NCBI GenBank assembly: GCA_023667165.1
Contig: JAMPAO010000002.1
Span: 1 to 64,000 of the forward strand
Direction: 5' to 3'
DNA length: 64,000 nt
DNA from: Ruminococcus sp.
GTDB taxonomy: Bacteria > Bacillota > Clostridia > Oscillospirales > Ruminococcaceae
Part shown: positions 1-8,707 of the stretch, piece after piece
Position numbering within the stretch: the stretch's first letter is position 1
How the letters are laid out: the number at the start of each line of letters is the position of its first letter
Notes under the pieces: model-generated
Told to the model about the DNA's origin: nothing
What the model saw: the letters and a program-made list of their open reading frames with translations, nothing else
The model's database searches: none
Position numbers and translations under genes: made by a program

Positions 1-1035
1 TATCCGGTGTGTCGGGAACATCGGGTGTATCCGGCGTATCGGGAACGTCCGGTGTGTCCGGTGTATCGGGTGTACCAACAATCTCGGTATCGGTCATGTC
101 GGGTTCATCCGGTGTATCGGGAACGTCCGGTGTATCCGGCGTATCGGGAACGTCCGGCGTGTCGGGTGTATCGGGAACATCGGGTGTATCCGGTGTGTCG
201 GGAACATCGGGTGTATCCGGCGTATCGGGAACGTCCGGTGTATCCGGCGTATCGGGAACGTCCGGCGTGTCGGGTGTATCGGGAACATCGGGTGTATCCG
301 GTGTGTCGGGAACATCGGGTGTATCCGGCGTATCGGGAACGTCCGGTGTATCCGGTGTATCGGGAACATCGGGAGTATCCGGCGTATCGGGAACATCGGG
401 TGTGTCGGGAACATCGGGTGTATCCGGTGTATCGGGAACGTCCGGTGTGTCCGGTGTGTCCGGTGTGTCGGGTGTGTCGGGAACATCGGGTGTATCCGGC
501 GTATCGGGAACGTCCGGTGTGTCCGGCGTATCGGGAACATCGGGTGTATCCGGCGTATCGGGTGTATCGGGAACATCGGGTGTATCCGGTGTATCCGGAA
601 CATCGGGAGTGTCCGGCGTGTCGGGAACATCGGGAGTATCCGGTGTGTCGGGAACGTCCGGTGTGTCGGGTGTATCGGGAACATCGGGAGCATCCGGTGT
701 ATCGGGAACGTCCGGTGTGTCCGGTGTATCGGGAACATCGGGTGTGTCCGGTGTATCGGGAACGTCGGGAACATCCGGTGTATCGGGAACATCGGGTGTA
801 TCCGGTGTATCGGGAACGTCCGGTGTGTCCGGTGTATCGGGAACATCGGGTGTATCCGGTGTATCGGGAACGTCCGGTGTGTCCGGTGTATCGGGAACAT
901 CGGGTGTATCCGGTGTGTCGGGAACGTCCGGTGTGTCGGGTGTATCGGGAACATCGGGAGTATCCGGTGTGTCGGGAACGTCCGGTGTGTCGGGTGTATC
1001 GGGTTCATCGGGTGTATCGGGAACGTCCGGTGTGT
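1..1035 (-). repeat. Pro-Asp-x coding repeat, 1 kb tandem array
   Basis: Degenerate 9- and 18-base units (GAT/GAC-ACA/GTT-CCG/CCC) encode Pro-Asp-Thr and Pro-Asp-Val triplets. The array stays open in several other frames, including a Ser-Gly-x frame on the plus strand, because the unit lengths are multiples of three. The array runs into the window edge. Confidence 0.9.
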
Positions 1036-2119
1036 CCGAAGTATCGGTATCGATCACATCATCATCGGGAGCGTCGGGTGTAAGAGGAGTTACGTCCAAC
1101 TGTGTGCCGCCGAACTCGTTCACGCCCGTGTAATTCGCACATATAAGCTGACCCTCAAAGTGATTGTGACCTCCCATATTCATGGAAGTAACATCTGCAT
1201 TGGGAGCAAGAAGATTACCCATGGAATCGTTAATGCTTACCGCCTGTGCGTCGGGAAGATTGAACAGCACATTTGCATTGTTAGCCGTGCCGTTGCTGAT
1301 AGCTCCGCCCGCATAGAACGCGCCTGCGTTTACGCCCATATTAACAGCGCCGTAGCCTGTGATGTTGACAATTGCCAATGAACCGTCGGGCACGTCAAAG
1401 TTGAACTTGAGCATTCCGTAACCCTTTGATGTCATTGAATTGAACTCGTCAACGGTAATTGTAAATACGTTAATATCCTCGTTCGTACCGGTAAAGCGAA
1501 GCTCAGCCTGCCAGTCACCGTTGGAAACATAACCCGTAGGCGCCATTGCAGCCAGCGACGCAGAGGTCATTCTGAGCTGTGCAAAGGTTGCCGCAAAGTC
1601 AATTCCCGCCTCATAAGACGTAGCGTAGCCGTTGTTGAAGCTGCCGGCTTCGATAACTCCGCCCACTACAGCAGTCGCGGCGGAATAATTCTCCGGAACA
1701 ATAACATTTCCGCCTACGGCAAAATTGCCGGGGCAGTCTGCGCCGCTTACATTGAAGTTGCCTTCAACAAAAACGTTGTAGCTTGCCGCTTGACCGAGCA
1801 TTGTAGACGTTCCGGCAGCCGCGCGCTCAACCGTTTCGGACTGTTCAAGAGCATTCTCCGTTTCTTCACCGTATGTAGTGGATATGTCGTCCGCGTCGTC
1901 GCCGTTTGCGTCCTCGTCGGTCTGGACTTGATCGTCCGAGGCGTTTTCCGCGTCAGCCACAGACGCCGTTTTAACAATCAAGCCGTTAGCGGTATTGTCA
2001 ACGCTCTCGGCGGAAACGCCGCCGCCCTGAGCATTAGCCGCAAAAACCGTCATCGCAAATGCGAACGCGCTCAGCGACTGCATGATCTTACGCTTTTTAT
2101 CGGTTGAATTGTTATTCAT
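1..2119 (-). CDS. Choice-of-anchor-A-type surface protein with Pro-Asp repeat tail (3' end outside window)
   Basis: Secreted protein of unknown role, probably displayed on the cell surface. The ATG at 2119 follows an AAAGGAGAG ribosome site. Residues 1-35 look like a signal peptide (basic start, then SLSAFAFAMTVFAANA). A globular region follows (roughly residues 90-330) with SYNVFVEGNFNVSGADCPGN and FAVGGNVIVPENYS, which I recognise as the choice-of-anchor-A family. From about base 1035 down to base 1 the chain is an almost pure Pro-Asp-x repeat (PDTPDVPDT and PDEPDT variants) of about 340 residues, so the C terminus and any anchor lie outside the window. The repeat is probably a stalk crossing the cell wall. 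A perfect sigma-A promoter lies at 2187-2215. The family call is from memory of conserved motifs; binding target unknown. Confidence 0.8.
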   Translation of the reverse strand, partial: MNNNSTDKKRKIMQSLSAFAFAMTVFAANAQGGGVSAESVDNTANGLIVKTASVADAENASDDQVQTDEDANGDDADDISTTYGEETENALEQSETVERAAAGTSTMLGQAASYNVFVEGNFNVSGADCPGNFAVGGNVIVPENYSAATAVVGGVIEAGSFNNGYATSYEAGIDFAATFAQLRMTSASLAAMAPTGYVSNGDWQAELRFTGTNEDINVFTITVDEFNSMTSKGYGMLKFNFDVPDGSLAIVNITGYGAVNMGVNAGAFYAGGAISNGTANNANVLFNLPDAQAVSINDSMGNLLAPNADVTSMNMGGHNHFEGQLICANYTGVNEFGGTQLDVTPLTPDAPDDDVIDTDTSDTPDVPDTPDEPDTPDTPDVPDTPDTPDVPDTPDTPDVPDTPDTPDVPDTPDTPDVPDTPDTPDVPDTPDTPDVPDTPDTPDVPDTPDVPDVPDTPDTPDVPDTPDTPDVPDTPDAPDVPDTPDTPDVPDTPDTPDVPDTPDTPDVPDTPDTPDVPDTPDTPDTPDVPDTPDTPDVPDTPDTPDVPDTPDTPDTPDTPDVPDTPDTPDVPDTPDVPDTPDTPDVPDTPDTPDVPDTPDTPDVPDTPDTPDVPDTPDTPDVPDTPDTPDVPDTPDTPDVPDTPDTPDVPDTPDTPDVPDTPDTPDVPDTPDEPDMTDTEIVGTPDTPDTPDVPDTPDTPDVPDTPD

Positions 2120-2186
2120 AAAATCGCTCTCCTTTCAATAAATGTGTAAAAATATATCTTAAATATACACTTCTTTTATTGTAAAA

Positions 2187-2215
2187 ATTATAGCATATTT
2201 ATCCGCTTTTGTCAA
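2187..2215 (-). promoter_or_regulatory. Sigma-A promoter of the choice-of-anchor-A gene
   Basis: On the minus strand TTGACA (2210-2215) is followed by 17 bases and TATAAT (2187-2192). This gives a 5' leader of about 60 bases before the start codon at 2119. Confidence 0.85.
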
Positions 2216-2322
2216 GCGATTTCGTAAATTTTTTATGAAAATAAAATATTTGGAGAGATTAACAACAAAGAGGATTTTCCTTTTGTATTTTCAACAAAAT
2301 ATTACAAAAAAACTTATAAAAA

Positions 2323-3396
2323 TTACAGCTTCCCTTCGGCAAAAAGGGCGATCTTCTTGCTCATCATTTCGGGGTTTGAAGCGTGAAGCACAGCGGTTTC
2401 CGCCGTTATCACGCCTTGGGTGCACAGAGAAAAGACCGCTGTATCCATGGTCTGCATTCCCGCCGAGGTCTGCATGACCGTTTCTATCTGGTGGGTCTTG
2501 CTGTCCCGTATCATGGTGCGGACGGCATTGTTGACCGTCATTATCTCAAAAACGGGGTGGAGAGTGCCGTTGACGTCGGGAAGAAGCTGCTGCGATACAA
2601 CAGCCTTGAGCACCATCGCAAGCTGCATTCTTATCTGCTGTTGCTGATTTGTGGGGAACGAATCGATTATACGGTCAATGGTGTTCACCGCTCCCAGCGT
2701 ATGAAGGGTCGACAATACAAGCTGCCCCGTTTCGGCCGCGGTCATGGCAATGCTCATGGTTTCATTGTCCCGCATCTCTCCCAGTAGAATAACGTTGGGC
2801 GATTGGCGCAGCGCCGCCCTGAGAGCGTCCGCATAGCTTTCGGTGTCTATGCCTATCTCTCTTTGGCTGATTATGCTCTGCTTATGGCGGTGCAGGAATT
2901 CGATCGGATCCTCGATGGTGACGATATGCCCCTGTCTTTCGGTGTTGATCTTGTCTATCATGCAGGTAAGGGTGGTGGATTTTCCGCTTCCCGCCGCTCC
3001 CGTGATAAGGATTATACCGTTCTGGTTGTCGGTAAGGGACATGATCCCGTCGGGGATATTCAAAGCCGAGCTGTCGGGAAGCTCAAAAAGCACGTTTCTC
3101 AGCACCGCCGCAAGAGTGCCTCTCTGACGGTAGACATTCACTCTGAACCGTCCCACTCCGGCGTAGGAAAACGAAAAATCCGTTTCCCTGTGCAAGCTGC
3201 CCGTATCGGCCGTCAGCTCCGCCAGACCGAAAATCTCCTTTATGAGCCTTTCGGCGTCTGCCGGCATGATCTGCTCGTCGTCGCGGCGCATAACGTTGCC
3301 GAACACCTTAAAGCTCACCGCCGTGCCGGAAACGATAAAAATATCCGAAGCGTTCATCTCCACCGCTTCTTTTAATATTTCCTTAATACTGCTCAT
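2323..3396 (-). CDS. pilT: PilT-type twitching/retraction ATPase
   Basis: Hexameric secretion-superfamily ATPase that powers type IV pilus retraction. The sequence shows a Walker A (GAAGSGKST, about residues 133-141), a Walker B ending in GEMRD (about 205-210), the His box STLHT (229-233), and near the C terminus AVRTMIRDSK, which matches the AIRNLIRE-type PilT motif. Length 357 aa is normal. An in-frame TTG at 3402 sits 6 bases from AAAGGA and is an alternative start; the ATG at 3396 is 12 bases away. It is the last gene of a minus-strand run pheA, DUF4860-like, TadE-like, pilin-like, pilT. No assembly ATPase (PilB), PilC or prepilin peptidase is in the window. Confidence 0.88.
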   Translation of the reverse strand: MSSIKEILKEAVEMNASDIFIVSGTAVSFKVFGNVMRRDDEQIMPADAERLIKEIFGLAELTADTGSLHRETDFSFSYAGVGRFRVNVYRQRGTLAAVLRNVLFELPDSSALNIPDGIMSLTDNQNGIILITGAAGSGKSTTLTCMIDKINTERQGHIVTIEDPIEFLHRHKQSIISQREIGIDTESYADALRAALRQSPNVILLGEMRDNETMSIAMTAAETGQLVLSTLHTLGAVNTIDRIIDSFPTNQQQQIRMQLAMVLKAVVSQQLLPDVNGTLHPVFEIMTVNNAVRTMIRDSKTHQIETVMQTSAGMQTMDTAVFSLCTQGVITAETAVLHASNPEMMSKKIALFAEGKL

Positions 3397-3445
3397 GTTC
3401 AATCAACGTCCTTTCAGAAATTTCGGAAACCGCCCGTAATAATTG

Positions 3446-3946
3446 TTATCCCAGCCAAACGTTGAGATGCTCCTCCTCTTCGGATCCGGCGTCATTGTCG
3501 GCGATCCTCCTCGAAATAAGCTCATATCCGCCCCTGTTGTCCTGCGGAAAGGCGTTTACAAGTATTTCCCAGTAAACGGAGGTCTTATCGTCAATGGGAG
3601 TGCTGCAGCTCACGGTGTAATTTTTTCCGTCAAAGGAGCAGTCAAAATACTCTCTTTCGGCGATAAGCGCGGGAAAATTCATATCGAATATCCCCGAGCC
3701 TGCCGCCGAGGCGATCATGCCGTCCGCCTCCGCAAGCCGTTTTTCCGATTCGCAGCAGGCTTCGGTATACAGCTTCATATGGGCGGCGCTTGCGTCCGTC
3801 AGCTTGCCTCCTCTGCCCGTCGCCGCAAGGGACATCGCTCCCGCCGTTATAAGACATACCGCGAGAAAGATCATCAAAATGGTCGTAAATCCCGGAGAAA
3901 ACGCTCTTCTCTTCAAGCCGGCGCGCCGTTTATTTATTATATTCAT
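3446..3946 (-). CDS. Pilin-like/PilX-like single-pass membrane protein
   Basis: 166 aa protein of unknown family. Residues 1-20 are basic (NKRRAGLKRRAF), followed by one hydrophobic segment FTTILMIFLAVCLITAGAMS and an extracytoplasmic domain, the arrangement expected of a minor pilin or PilX-like protein. The start is fixed by the TAATG overlap with the upstream gene, giving translational coupling. The position directly before pilT supports a role in pilus assembly, but no class III prepilin cleavage motif is obvious. Function inferred from context only. Confidence 0.6.
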   Translation of the reverse strand: MNIINKRRAGLKRRAFSPGFTTILMIFLAVCLITAGAMSLAATGRGGKLTDASAAHMKLYTEACCESEKRLAEADGMIASAAGSGIFDMNFPALIAEREYFDCSFDGKNYTVSCSTPIDDKTSVYWEILVNAFPQDNRGGYELISRRIADNDAGSEEEEHLNVWLG

Positions 3947-4467
3947 TACCGCCCCTCCTCCGTTACAGCGTTTTCCGTATGGACAACTGCGGGAAACGGA
4001 TTGTAGCAGACCGACGAAGCCGATATTTCCCCGTCCTGCCACAGTATCTGTATATCGGACGTATACAGTTGTCCGCAAACTATGCCGTTTCTTCCGGAAT
4101 CCTCGGTTTTTTCGGTTATTTTTATCGTAATATCGGATCTGTCCGGAAAATATTTGCGGCACATATCCGCAGGGACCGCAAATGACGAGCCGTCCATGCA
4201 TTCCGCGGGCAGCTCTCCGAACAGCTCTTCCGCAGCTTTCTCCGCGCTGCCGCAGCCTCTGTATATATCGCACCACGACTGAGCGCAGGCTATCGCCGCC
4301 GCCTTTGTTTCCTCCGTTCTTGCCCTGCCGCGGGAAACCGCAAGCATCTGAAGCACGGCGCAGCAGCACAGCGCGAACACCGGCATTGCCAATGCAAGCT
4401 CCGTAAAAAAGGAATCGACGGTCACTCCCAAGGCTGTTCCCCGGGTCCCGAAAATAGATCTTTTCAT
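3946..4467 (-). CDS. TadE-like membrane protein of the pilus cluster
   Basis: 173 aa protein with one N-terminal hydrophobic segment (DSFFTELALAMPVFALCCCA) and an exported domain with several cysteines. The pattern, a short cytoplasmic start then a helix beginning near a Glu and a pilus gene context, resembles TadE-like pseudopilins but similarity is weak. Its ATG overlaps the stop of the preceding gene (ATGA at 4464-4467), and its own stop overlaps the next start. Function is inferred from neighbours. Confidence 0.6.
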   Translation of the reverse strand: MKRSIFGTRGTALGVTVDSFFTELALAMPVFALCCCAVLQMLAVSRGRARTEETKAAAIACAQSWCDIYRGCGSAEKAAEELFGELPAECMDGSSFAVPADMCRKYFPDRSDITIKITEKTEDSGRNGIVCGQLYTSDIQILWQDGEISASSVCYNPFPAVVHTENAVTEEGR

Positions 4468-4979
4468 TTTTCCGCCTCCGTATTTACGAACGTGACCCTT
4501 TTCTCGGTGTACGCGTATACCGTGCATACCTTGCCCTCGGCGTCCGCCGCCTCTATCCGCACCGTGCGCGGAATTTTTTCCGAAGGATAGATACCTACGC
4601 TTCCCACATCGAATATCGCCTGTCCTCTTGACGTTTCCGTTCCCTCGGGAACAAGAGCTTCGCTTATGACGCCGGAGGACGCGCAGATCACATTGTCATA
4701 GCCGTCCCCCCGCGATATGACCATTTTTTCAAGACTGCCGTCGGGCGCGCTGTATACGGTAATATCCCCCGCCGCCCTGCGTATGTGGTTCGCGGCGAAC
4801 TGAGCGGCCGCAAGTCCCTCCGAAGCGCTGTCATAGGCGGAGCTTATCCTCTTGAAGCTGCTTACCGCCGTCCACATCACGGCAAAGGAGCAAACGGTAA
4901 ATATCAGCATAAGCAAAAGGCTTCCCAGCCGTATATATTTTTCACCGTTACCGGAGCTTCCGCTAAGTACGTTTTTCAT
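4464..4979 (-). CDS. DUF4860-like single-pass membrane protein
   Basis: 171 aa. The N-terminal hydrophobic helix LLLMLIFTVCSFAVMWTAVS is followed by an exported domain (HIRRAAGDITVYS...). It matches my memory of DUF4860 proteins that cluster with small pseudopilin-like genes in Clostridia. It starts 45 bases after the pheA stop and overlaps the next gene by ATGA, so the genes are likely co-transcribed. No catalytic motif is visible; a structural pilus role is an inference. Confidence 0.6.
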   Translation of the reverse strand: MKNVLSGSSGNGEKYIRLGSLLLMLIFTVCSFAVMWTAVSSFKRISSAYDSASEGLAAAQFAANHIRRAAGDITVYSAPDGSLEKMVISRGDGYDNVICASSGVISEALVPEGTETSRGQAIFDVGSVGIYPSEKIPRTVRIEAADAEGKVCTVYAYTEKRVTFVNTEAEK

Positions 4980-5024
4980 AACAACGATCCTTTTGTTTTA
5001 TATTGAGATTTTACCGTGAACGCG

Positions 5025-6146
5025 TCAGTATATCTCCTTAAAATTGCCCAGAAACTTAAAATAATTCATGCCGGAGCTCAGATCGTCCAGAAAAGCCGCG
5101 ACCTTTCTGTTCTCGTAGGAGCCGTCGAAATCAAGGAACATCACCGCCTCGAAATCCTTGCCCGCAAGCATCTTGCTGACCAGCTTTTTCATGTTCAGCC
5201 CGTTTACCGAAAACTTTGTCAGCGTCCTGTAAAGTCCGCCGGGCGTATGGGGAACGGAAAAAGATACGGAAATGGTGTCCGCGCCCTCCGGAACGGCGAA
5301 ATGCTTTGAAAAGCAAATAAACCTCGTAAAATTCGGATAAGCGTCGGCTGCGTGCTCGCAGACTATCTCCAGACCGTTCATCTCCGCGCATTTTTTCGAG
5401 CATATGCAGCCGATGGTATCGTCCGTGCTGTTTTTCACCATCTCCGCCGCAAGGGCGGTGTTAAGGTACTCCACAGGCTCGAAGCCTTTGCTTCTTATGT
5501 AGGAGGTGCACTGGGCGAGAGCCTCCTTTTTTGAAAAAACGCGGCAGACGTTTTTTATGTCAGTCCCCCGCTTTACCGCCATACAGTGGGTGATCTCCAC
5601 CCTGACTATGCTGTTTATGTAAAAATCGTGAGCCGCCATAAGGTTGTACGTTTCCTCCACCGAGCCTACGGTGGAATTTTCCAGAGGAAGAATGCCGTAA
5701 TCCGCCCGTCCGCTCTCCACAAGTCCCACAACGTCCTTGAAGTTATTCATAAATCTTATGGGTTTGTTCTCCCCGAACAGCTTTACGCAGGCGGCCTCGG
5801 AATACGCTCCCGCAGTACCCTGGCAGGCAACGACCTGAGCCTCCTCCGGACGGAAAACGTCCGGCTTCGGATAAACGTTGCCGCGGGTAAGCTCCTCCGA
5901 CTGAAGGCATTTGCTTATGTCCATTATCTCGGTAAAAAAGACCTGTGCCGCGTCCGCCATATTTTCGGGCGAACCGCTTCTTACGCGCTCTATTATCTGC
6001 CGCTCCCTGCCGCTTTGCATAACGGTCAGACCGTTTTCCTTTTTATACAGCGCAACGTTTTTGCAAATGTCCATTCTTTTGAGAAAAAGCTCCAGCAGCC
6101 TGCCGTCAATGTCGTTTATCTCGTTTCTCATTTCATCTAAATTCAT
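5025..6146 (-). CDS. pheA: Bifunctional chorismate mutase / prephenate dehydratase
   Basis: Converts chorismate to prephenate and then to phenylpyruvate for phenylalanine synthesis in the cytoplasm. Three domains are visible: AroQ chorismate mutase (residues 1-85, EINDIDGRLLELFLKRM), prephenate dehydratase (about 105-285, with the catalytic TRF at 274-276), and ACT (about 293-345, PHTPGGLYRTLTKF). Length 373 aa is normal for a P-protein. In the ACT domain the canonical ESRP phenylalanine-binding motif is replaced by VSKM at 323-326, so feedback inhibition may differ. It lies 70 bases downstream of the topoisomerase gene. Confidence 0.93.
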   Translation of the reverse strand: MNLDEMRNEINDIDGRLLELFLKRMDICKNVALYKKENGLTVMQSGRERQIIERVRSGSPENMADAAQVFFTEIMDISKCLQSEELTRGNVYPKPDVFRPEEAQVVACQGTAGAYSEAACVKLFGENKPIRFMNNFKDVVGLVESGRADYGILPLENSTVGSVEETYNLMAAHDFYINSIVRVEITHCMAVKRGTDIKNVCRVFSKKEALAQCTSYIRSKGFEPVEYLNTALAAEMVKNSTDDTIGCICSKKCAEMNGLEIVCEHAADAYPNFTRFICFSKHFAVPEGADTISVSFSVPHTPGGLYRTLTKFSVNGLNMKKLVSKMLAGKDFEAVMFLDFDGSYENRKVAAFLDDLSSGMNYFKFLGNFKEIY

Positions 6147-6215
6147 CGGAAAATATCCTTTCGGAAATATAATTTAAACCCTTTTACGCCCGTAAAAAAC
6201 TCCCGGGTCTTGACT

Positions 6216-8192
6216 TTAACTGATATCCGCAAGCTCCAGGTACGCGCTGCCGTTTTCGGCGATATACGCCTTTCTGCCGTCCAGGTCGTTACCCAGCAGC
6301 AGATCGAATTTCTTTGAGGTTTCCTCCGCGTCCGCAGGCATCACCTTGATAAGCCGCCTTGTTTCGGGGTTCATGGTGGTAAGGCTCATCATATCGGGAT
6401 CGTTCTCGCCAAGACCCTTAGACCTCTCCAGCTTGTATTTTTCATCGCCTATTTTGGCGAGTATCTCCGTTTTTTCTTTTTCGTTGTAGGCAAAATAGGT
6501 CATCTTTTTGGTGGTTATCTCGAACAGCGGAGATTCGGCGATGTAAACGTACCCCTCCTCGATAAGAGTGGGCGTCAGACGGTAGAGCATGGTCAGCAGC
6601 AGGGTGCGTATCTGAAAGCCGTCGTAATCCGCGTCCGTACAGATAATGACCTTGTTCCAGCGGAAATTGTCCATGGAAAAGCTGGAAAGCTCCCTGTTGG
6701 CTTTGCTTTTGACCTCCACGCCGCAGCCCAGCACCTTTACAAGATCGGTGATTATCTCGCTTTTGAATATCCTCTCGTAATCCGCCTTAAGGCAGTTGAG
6801 GATCTTTCCCCTGATGGGAATGATCGCCTGAAATTCCGCGTCCCTTGCGGTCTTGCAGGAGCCGAGGGCGGAATCTCCCTCCACGATATAGACCTCCCTG
6901 CGGGATTTATCTCTGGTGCGGCAGTCCACGAATTTTTCCACCATATTTGCAAGGTCTATCTGCTTTGTAAGATTATTTTTCGTGTTCTGTCTTATTCTTT
7001 CGGCGGATTCGCGGCTGCGCTTGTTTATAAGCACCTGATCGGCTATTTTTGCCGCGTCGTCCGGCTTTTCGATAAAGTATACCTCAAGCTGATGCTTGAG
7101 AAAATCCACCATATTATCGTAAATGGACTTGTTGTTGATGGCTTTTTTTGTCTGGTTCTCATAGGAGGTGTATGTGGAAAAGGTCGAGGATATGAGCAGC
7201 AGACTGTCGGATATATCGTCGTCCTTTATGGATTTTTCGCTTTTCTGATATTTCCCGTTTGCCTTGATGTAGTTGTCTATGGACGAGCGGAACGCCTGCC
7301 GCACCGCCTTTTGGGGCGTGCCGTCGTATTCGAGAAAGCTGGAATTGTGATAATACTCCTGAAAGCTGACATTCTTTGAAAACGCAAACGCGCATGACAG
7401 CTTCATCTTGTATTCGGGGCGGTCGGGAGCGTCCTTGCCCTTTCTTTCGCAGGAGCAGTACTGCATGGCGGATATCATATCCTCCCCCGCTATCTCCGTA
7501 AGGTAATCGGTAATGCCGTTTTCATAGAAAAAACGCACCTCGTCGAAGCCGCCCGTTTCCCTTTCACACCTGAAAATAAAGGTAATGCCCGGGTTTACCA
7601 CAGCCTGCTTTTTAAGAGTAGTTTCGAAATATTCGCGGGGAACGTCTATGTCGGTAAACACCTCGGAATCGGGTTTCCACCGCTGGCGGGTGCCTGTTTG
7701 GGAGCCTTTGTGGGGTTCTTTTTTCAGTCCCCCTATATTTTCCCCTTTTTCGAAGTGAAGATTATATTTGTATCCGTCCCTGACGACCTCCACGTCCATG
7801 TATTCCGAAGCGTACTGCGTGGCGCAGGCGCCCAGACCGTTGAGTCCCAGAGAATATTCGTAATCGCCGTTTTCATACTTGCCTCCCGCGTAAAGCTCGC
7901 AGTACACAAGCTCCCAGTTCCACCGCTGCTCGGTGTTGTTGTAATCCACGGGGCAGCCTCTGCCGAAGTCCTGGACCTCTATCGACTTATCCGTGTATCG
8001 GGTGACGATTATCCTGTCGCCGTTGCCGTCCCTCGCCTCGTCTATGGAGTTGGAAACTATCTCAAAGACCGAGTGCTTGCACCCCTCCAGATCGTCCGAG
8101 CCGAAGATAACGGCGGGACGTTTTCTCACTCTGTCCGCACCCTTGAGAATGCTTATGCTTTCGTTGTCGTAATTTTTCTTTTTTGCTGCCAT
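6216..8192 (-). CDS. Type IIA topoisomerase B subunit (ParE/GyrB-like)
   Basis: ATPase and TOPRIM subunit of a type IIA topoisomerase, which passes DNA strands together with an A subunit. Visible motifs: GHKL ATPase N-box (FEIVSNSIDEARDG), G1 box (DFGRGCPVD, where GyrB/ParE normally have DNGRG), G3-like LGLNGLGA, TOPRIM EGDSA and DADYDG, then PLFEI and SKGLGE. At 658 aa it has a normal length. No A subunit gene is adjacent; the flanking genes are pheA and a small hypothetical. It is the diverged, ParE-like form common in this bacterial group rather than a typical replication GyrB; the true partner is unknown. Confidence 0.85.
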   Translation of the reverse strand: MAAKKKNYDNESISILKGADRVRKRPAVIFGSDDLEGCKHSVFEIVSNSIDEARDGNGDRIIVTRYTDKSIEVQDFGRGCPVDYNNTEQRWNWELVYCELYAGGKYENGDYEYSLGLNGLGACATQYASEYMDVEVVRDGYKYNLHFEKGENIGGLKKEPHKGSQTGTRQRWKPDSEVFTDIDVPREYFETTLKKQAVVNPGITFIFRCERETGGFDEVRFFYENGITDYLTEIAGEDMISAMQYCSCERKGKDAPDRPEYKMKLSCAFAFSKNVSFQEYYHNSSFLEYDGTPQKAVRQAFRSSIDNYIKANGKYQKSEKSIKDDDISDSLLLISSTFSTYTSYENQTKKAINNKSIYDNMVDFLKHQLEVYFIEKPDDAAKIADQVLINKRSRESAERIRQNTKNNLTKQIDLANMVEKFVDCRTRDKSRREVYIVEGDSALGSCKTARDAEFQAIIPIRGKILNCLKADYERIFKSEIITDLVKVLGCGVEVKSKANRELSSFSMDNFRWNKVIICTDADYDGFQIRTLLLTMLYRLTPTLIEEGYVYIAESPLFEITTKKMTYFAYNEKEKTEILAKIGDEKYKLERSKGLGENDPDMMSLTTMNPETRRLIKVMPADAEETSKKFDLLLGNDLDGRKAYIAENGSAYLELADIS

Positions 8193-8266
8193 AGTTATTT
8201 AAGATGTTCCTTTCTTTCGGTCGTATTTGCAATATTTCCGGAAATTTTGAATGCGCCGCTCCGGTA

Positions 8267-8608
8267 TCACACCTCGACGGTAGGCTTAACGTTTGAGATA
8301 TTCTTCTCCCTGTAATCGAGAATATACTTGCACAGTCCGAAAACCGCGCCGAAGAAAATAACCGGCTTCCAGTCCGCTCTCGAGCTTTTTGAGGAAACGT
8401 ATACCGCCGCCTGCTTGTCCTTTGCCCCTATGGTGTACAGAGTGGCGGGAATGCCGTCCTCAACGATTATCTTTGTGGGATGAGGACTTACGATGGTCCT
8501 CAGCACCACCTCGCTCAAAAAAGCGGAAATGCAGGCTGCCGCCGCAGTTTTTCCCACCGTTTCTATGACCTCTCTCAGCGTCTGCTCGTCAATGTAGTAT
8601 CCGTTCAT
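8267..8608 (-). CDS. Hypothetical protein with hydrophobic segments
   Basis: 113 aa protein that I do not recognise. It contains a possible membrane-embedded stretch (TAAAACISAFLSEVVL) and a second hydrophobic segment near the C terminus (PVIFFGAVFGLCKYIL), separated by a polar loop. The start at 8608 follows GGAACG weakly. It lies 75 bases upstream of the topoisomerase gene on the same strand, so it may share its transcript. Confidence 0.5.
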   Translation of the reverse strand: MNGYYIDEQTLREVIETVGKTAAAACISAFLSEVVLRTIVSPHPTKIIVEDGIPATLYTIGAKDKQAAVYVSSKSSRADWKPVIFFGAVFGLCKYILDYREKNISNVKPTVEV

Positions 8609-8707
8609 AATATTTGCACGTTCCTTTCTTTTCGGTTTATAATAATACCCGCGGAAACGCCGCGGGACGAAAGCCTTGAACCGGCGGTTCCTTTCAAAGT
8701 TCTGCGG

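Noticed and set aside
1..1030. CRISPR-like regular repeats
   Set aside because: Units are contiguous 9-18 base coding repeats without unique spacers.
7..1133. Long plus-strand open frames rich in Ser-Gly or Arg-Tyr-Pro repeats
   Set aside because: They are shadows of the minus-strand Pro-Asp repeat; they lack ribosome sites, while the minus frame has a signal peptide, a folded domain and a promoter.
3947..4369. Extended start for the pilin-like gene
   Set aside because: The extension overlaps the TadE-like gene in another frame; the TAATG-coupled ATG at 3946 and the hydrophobic N terminus support the shorter form.
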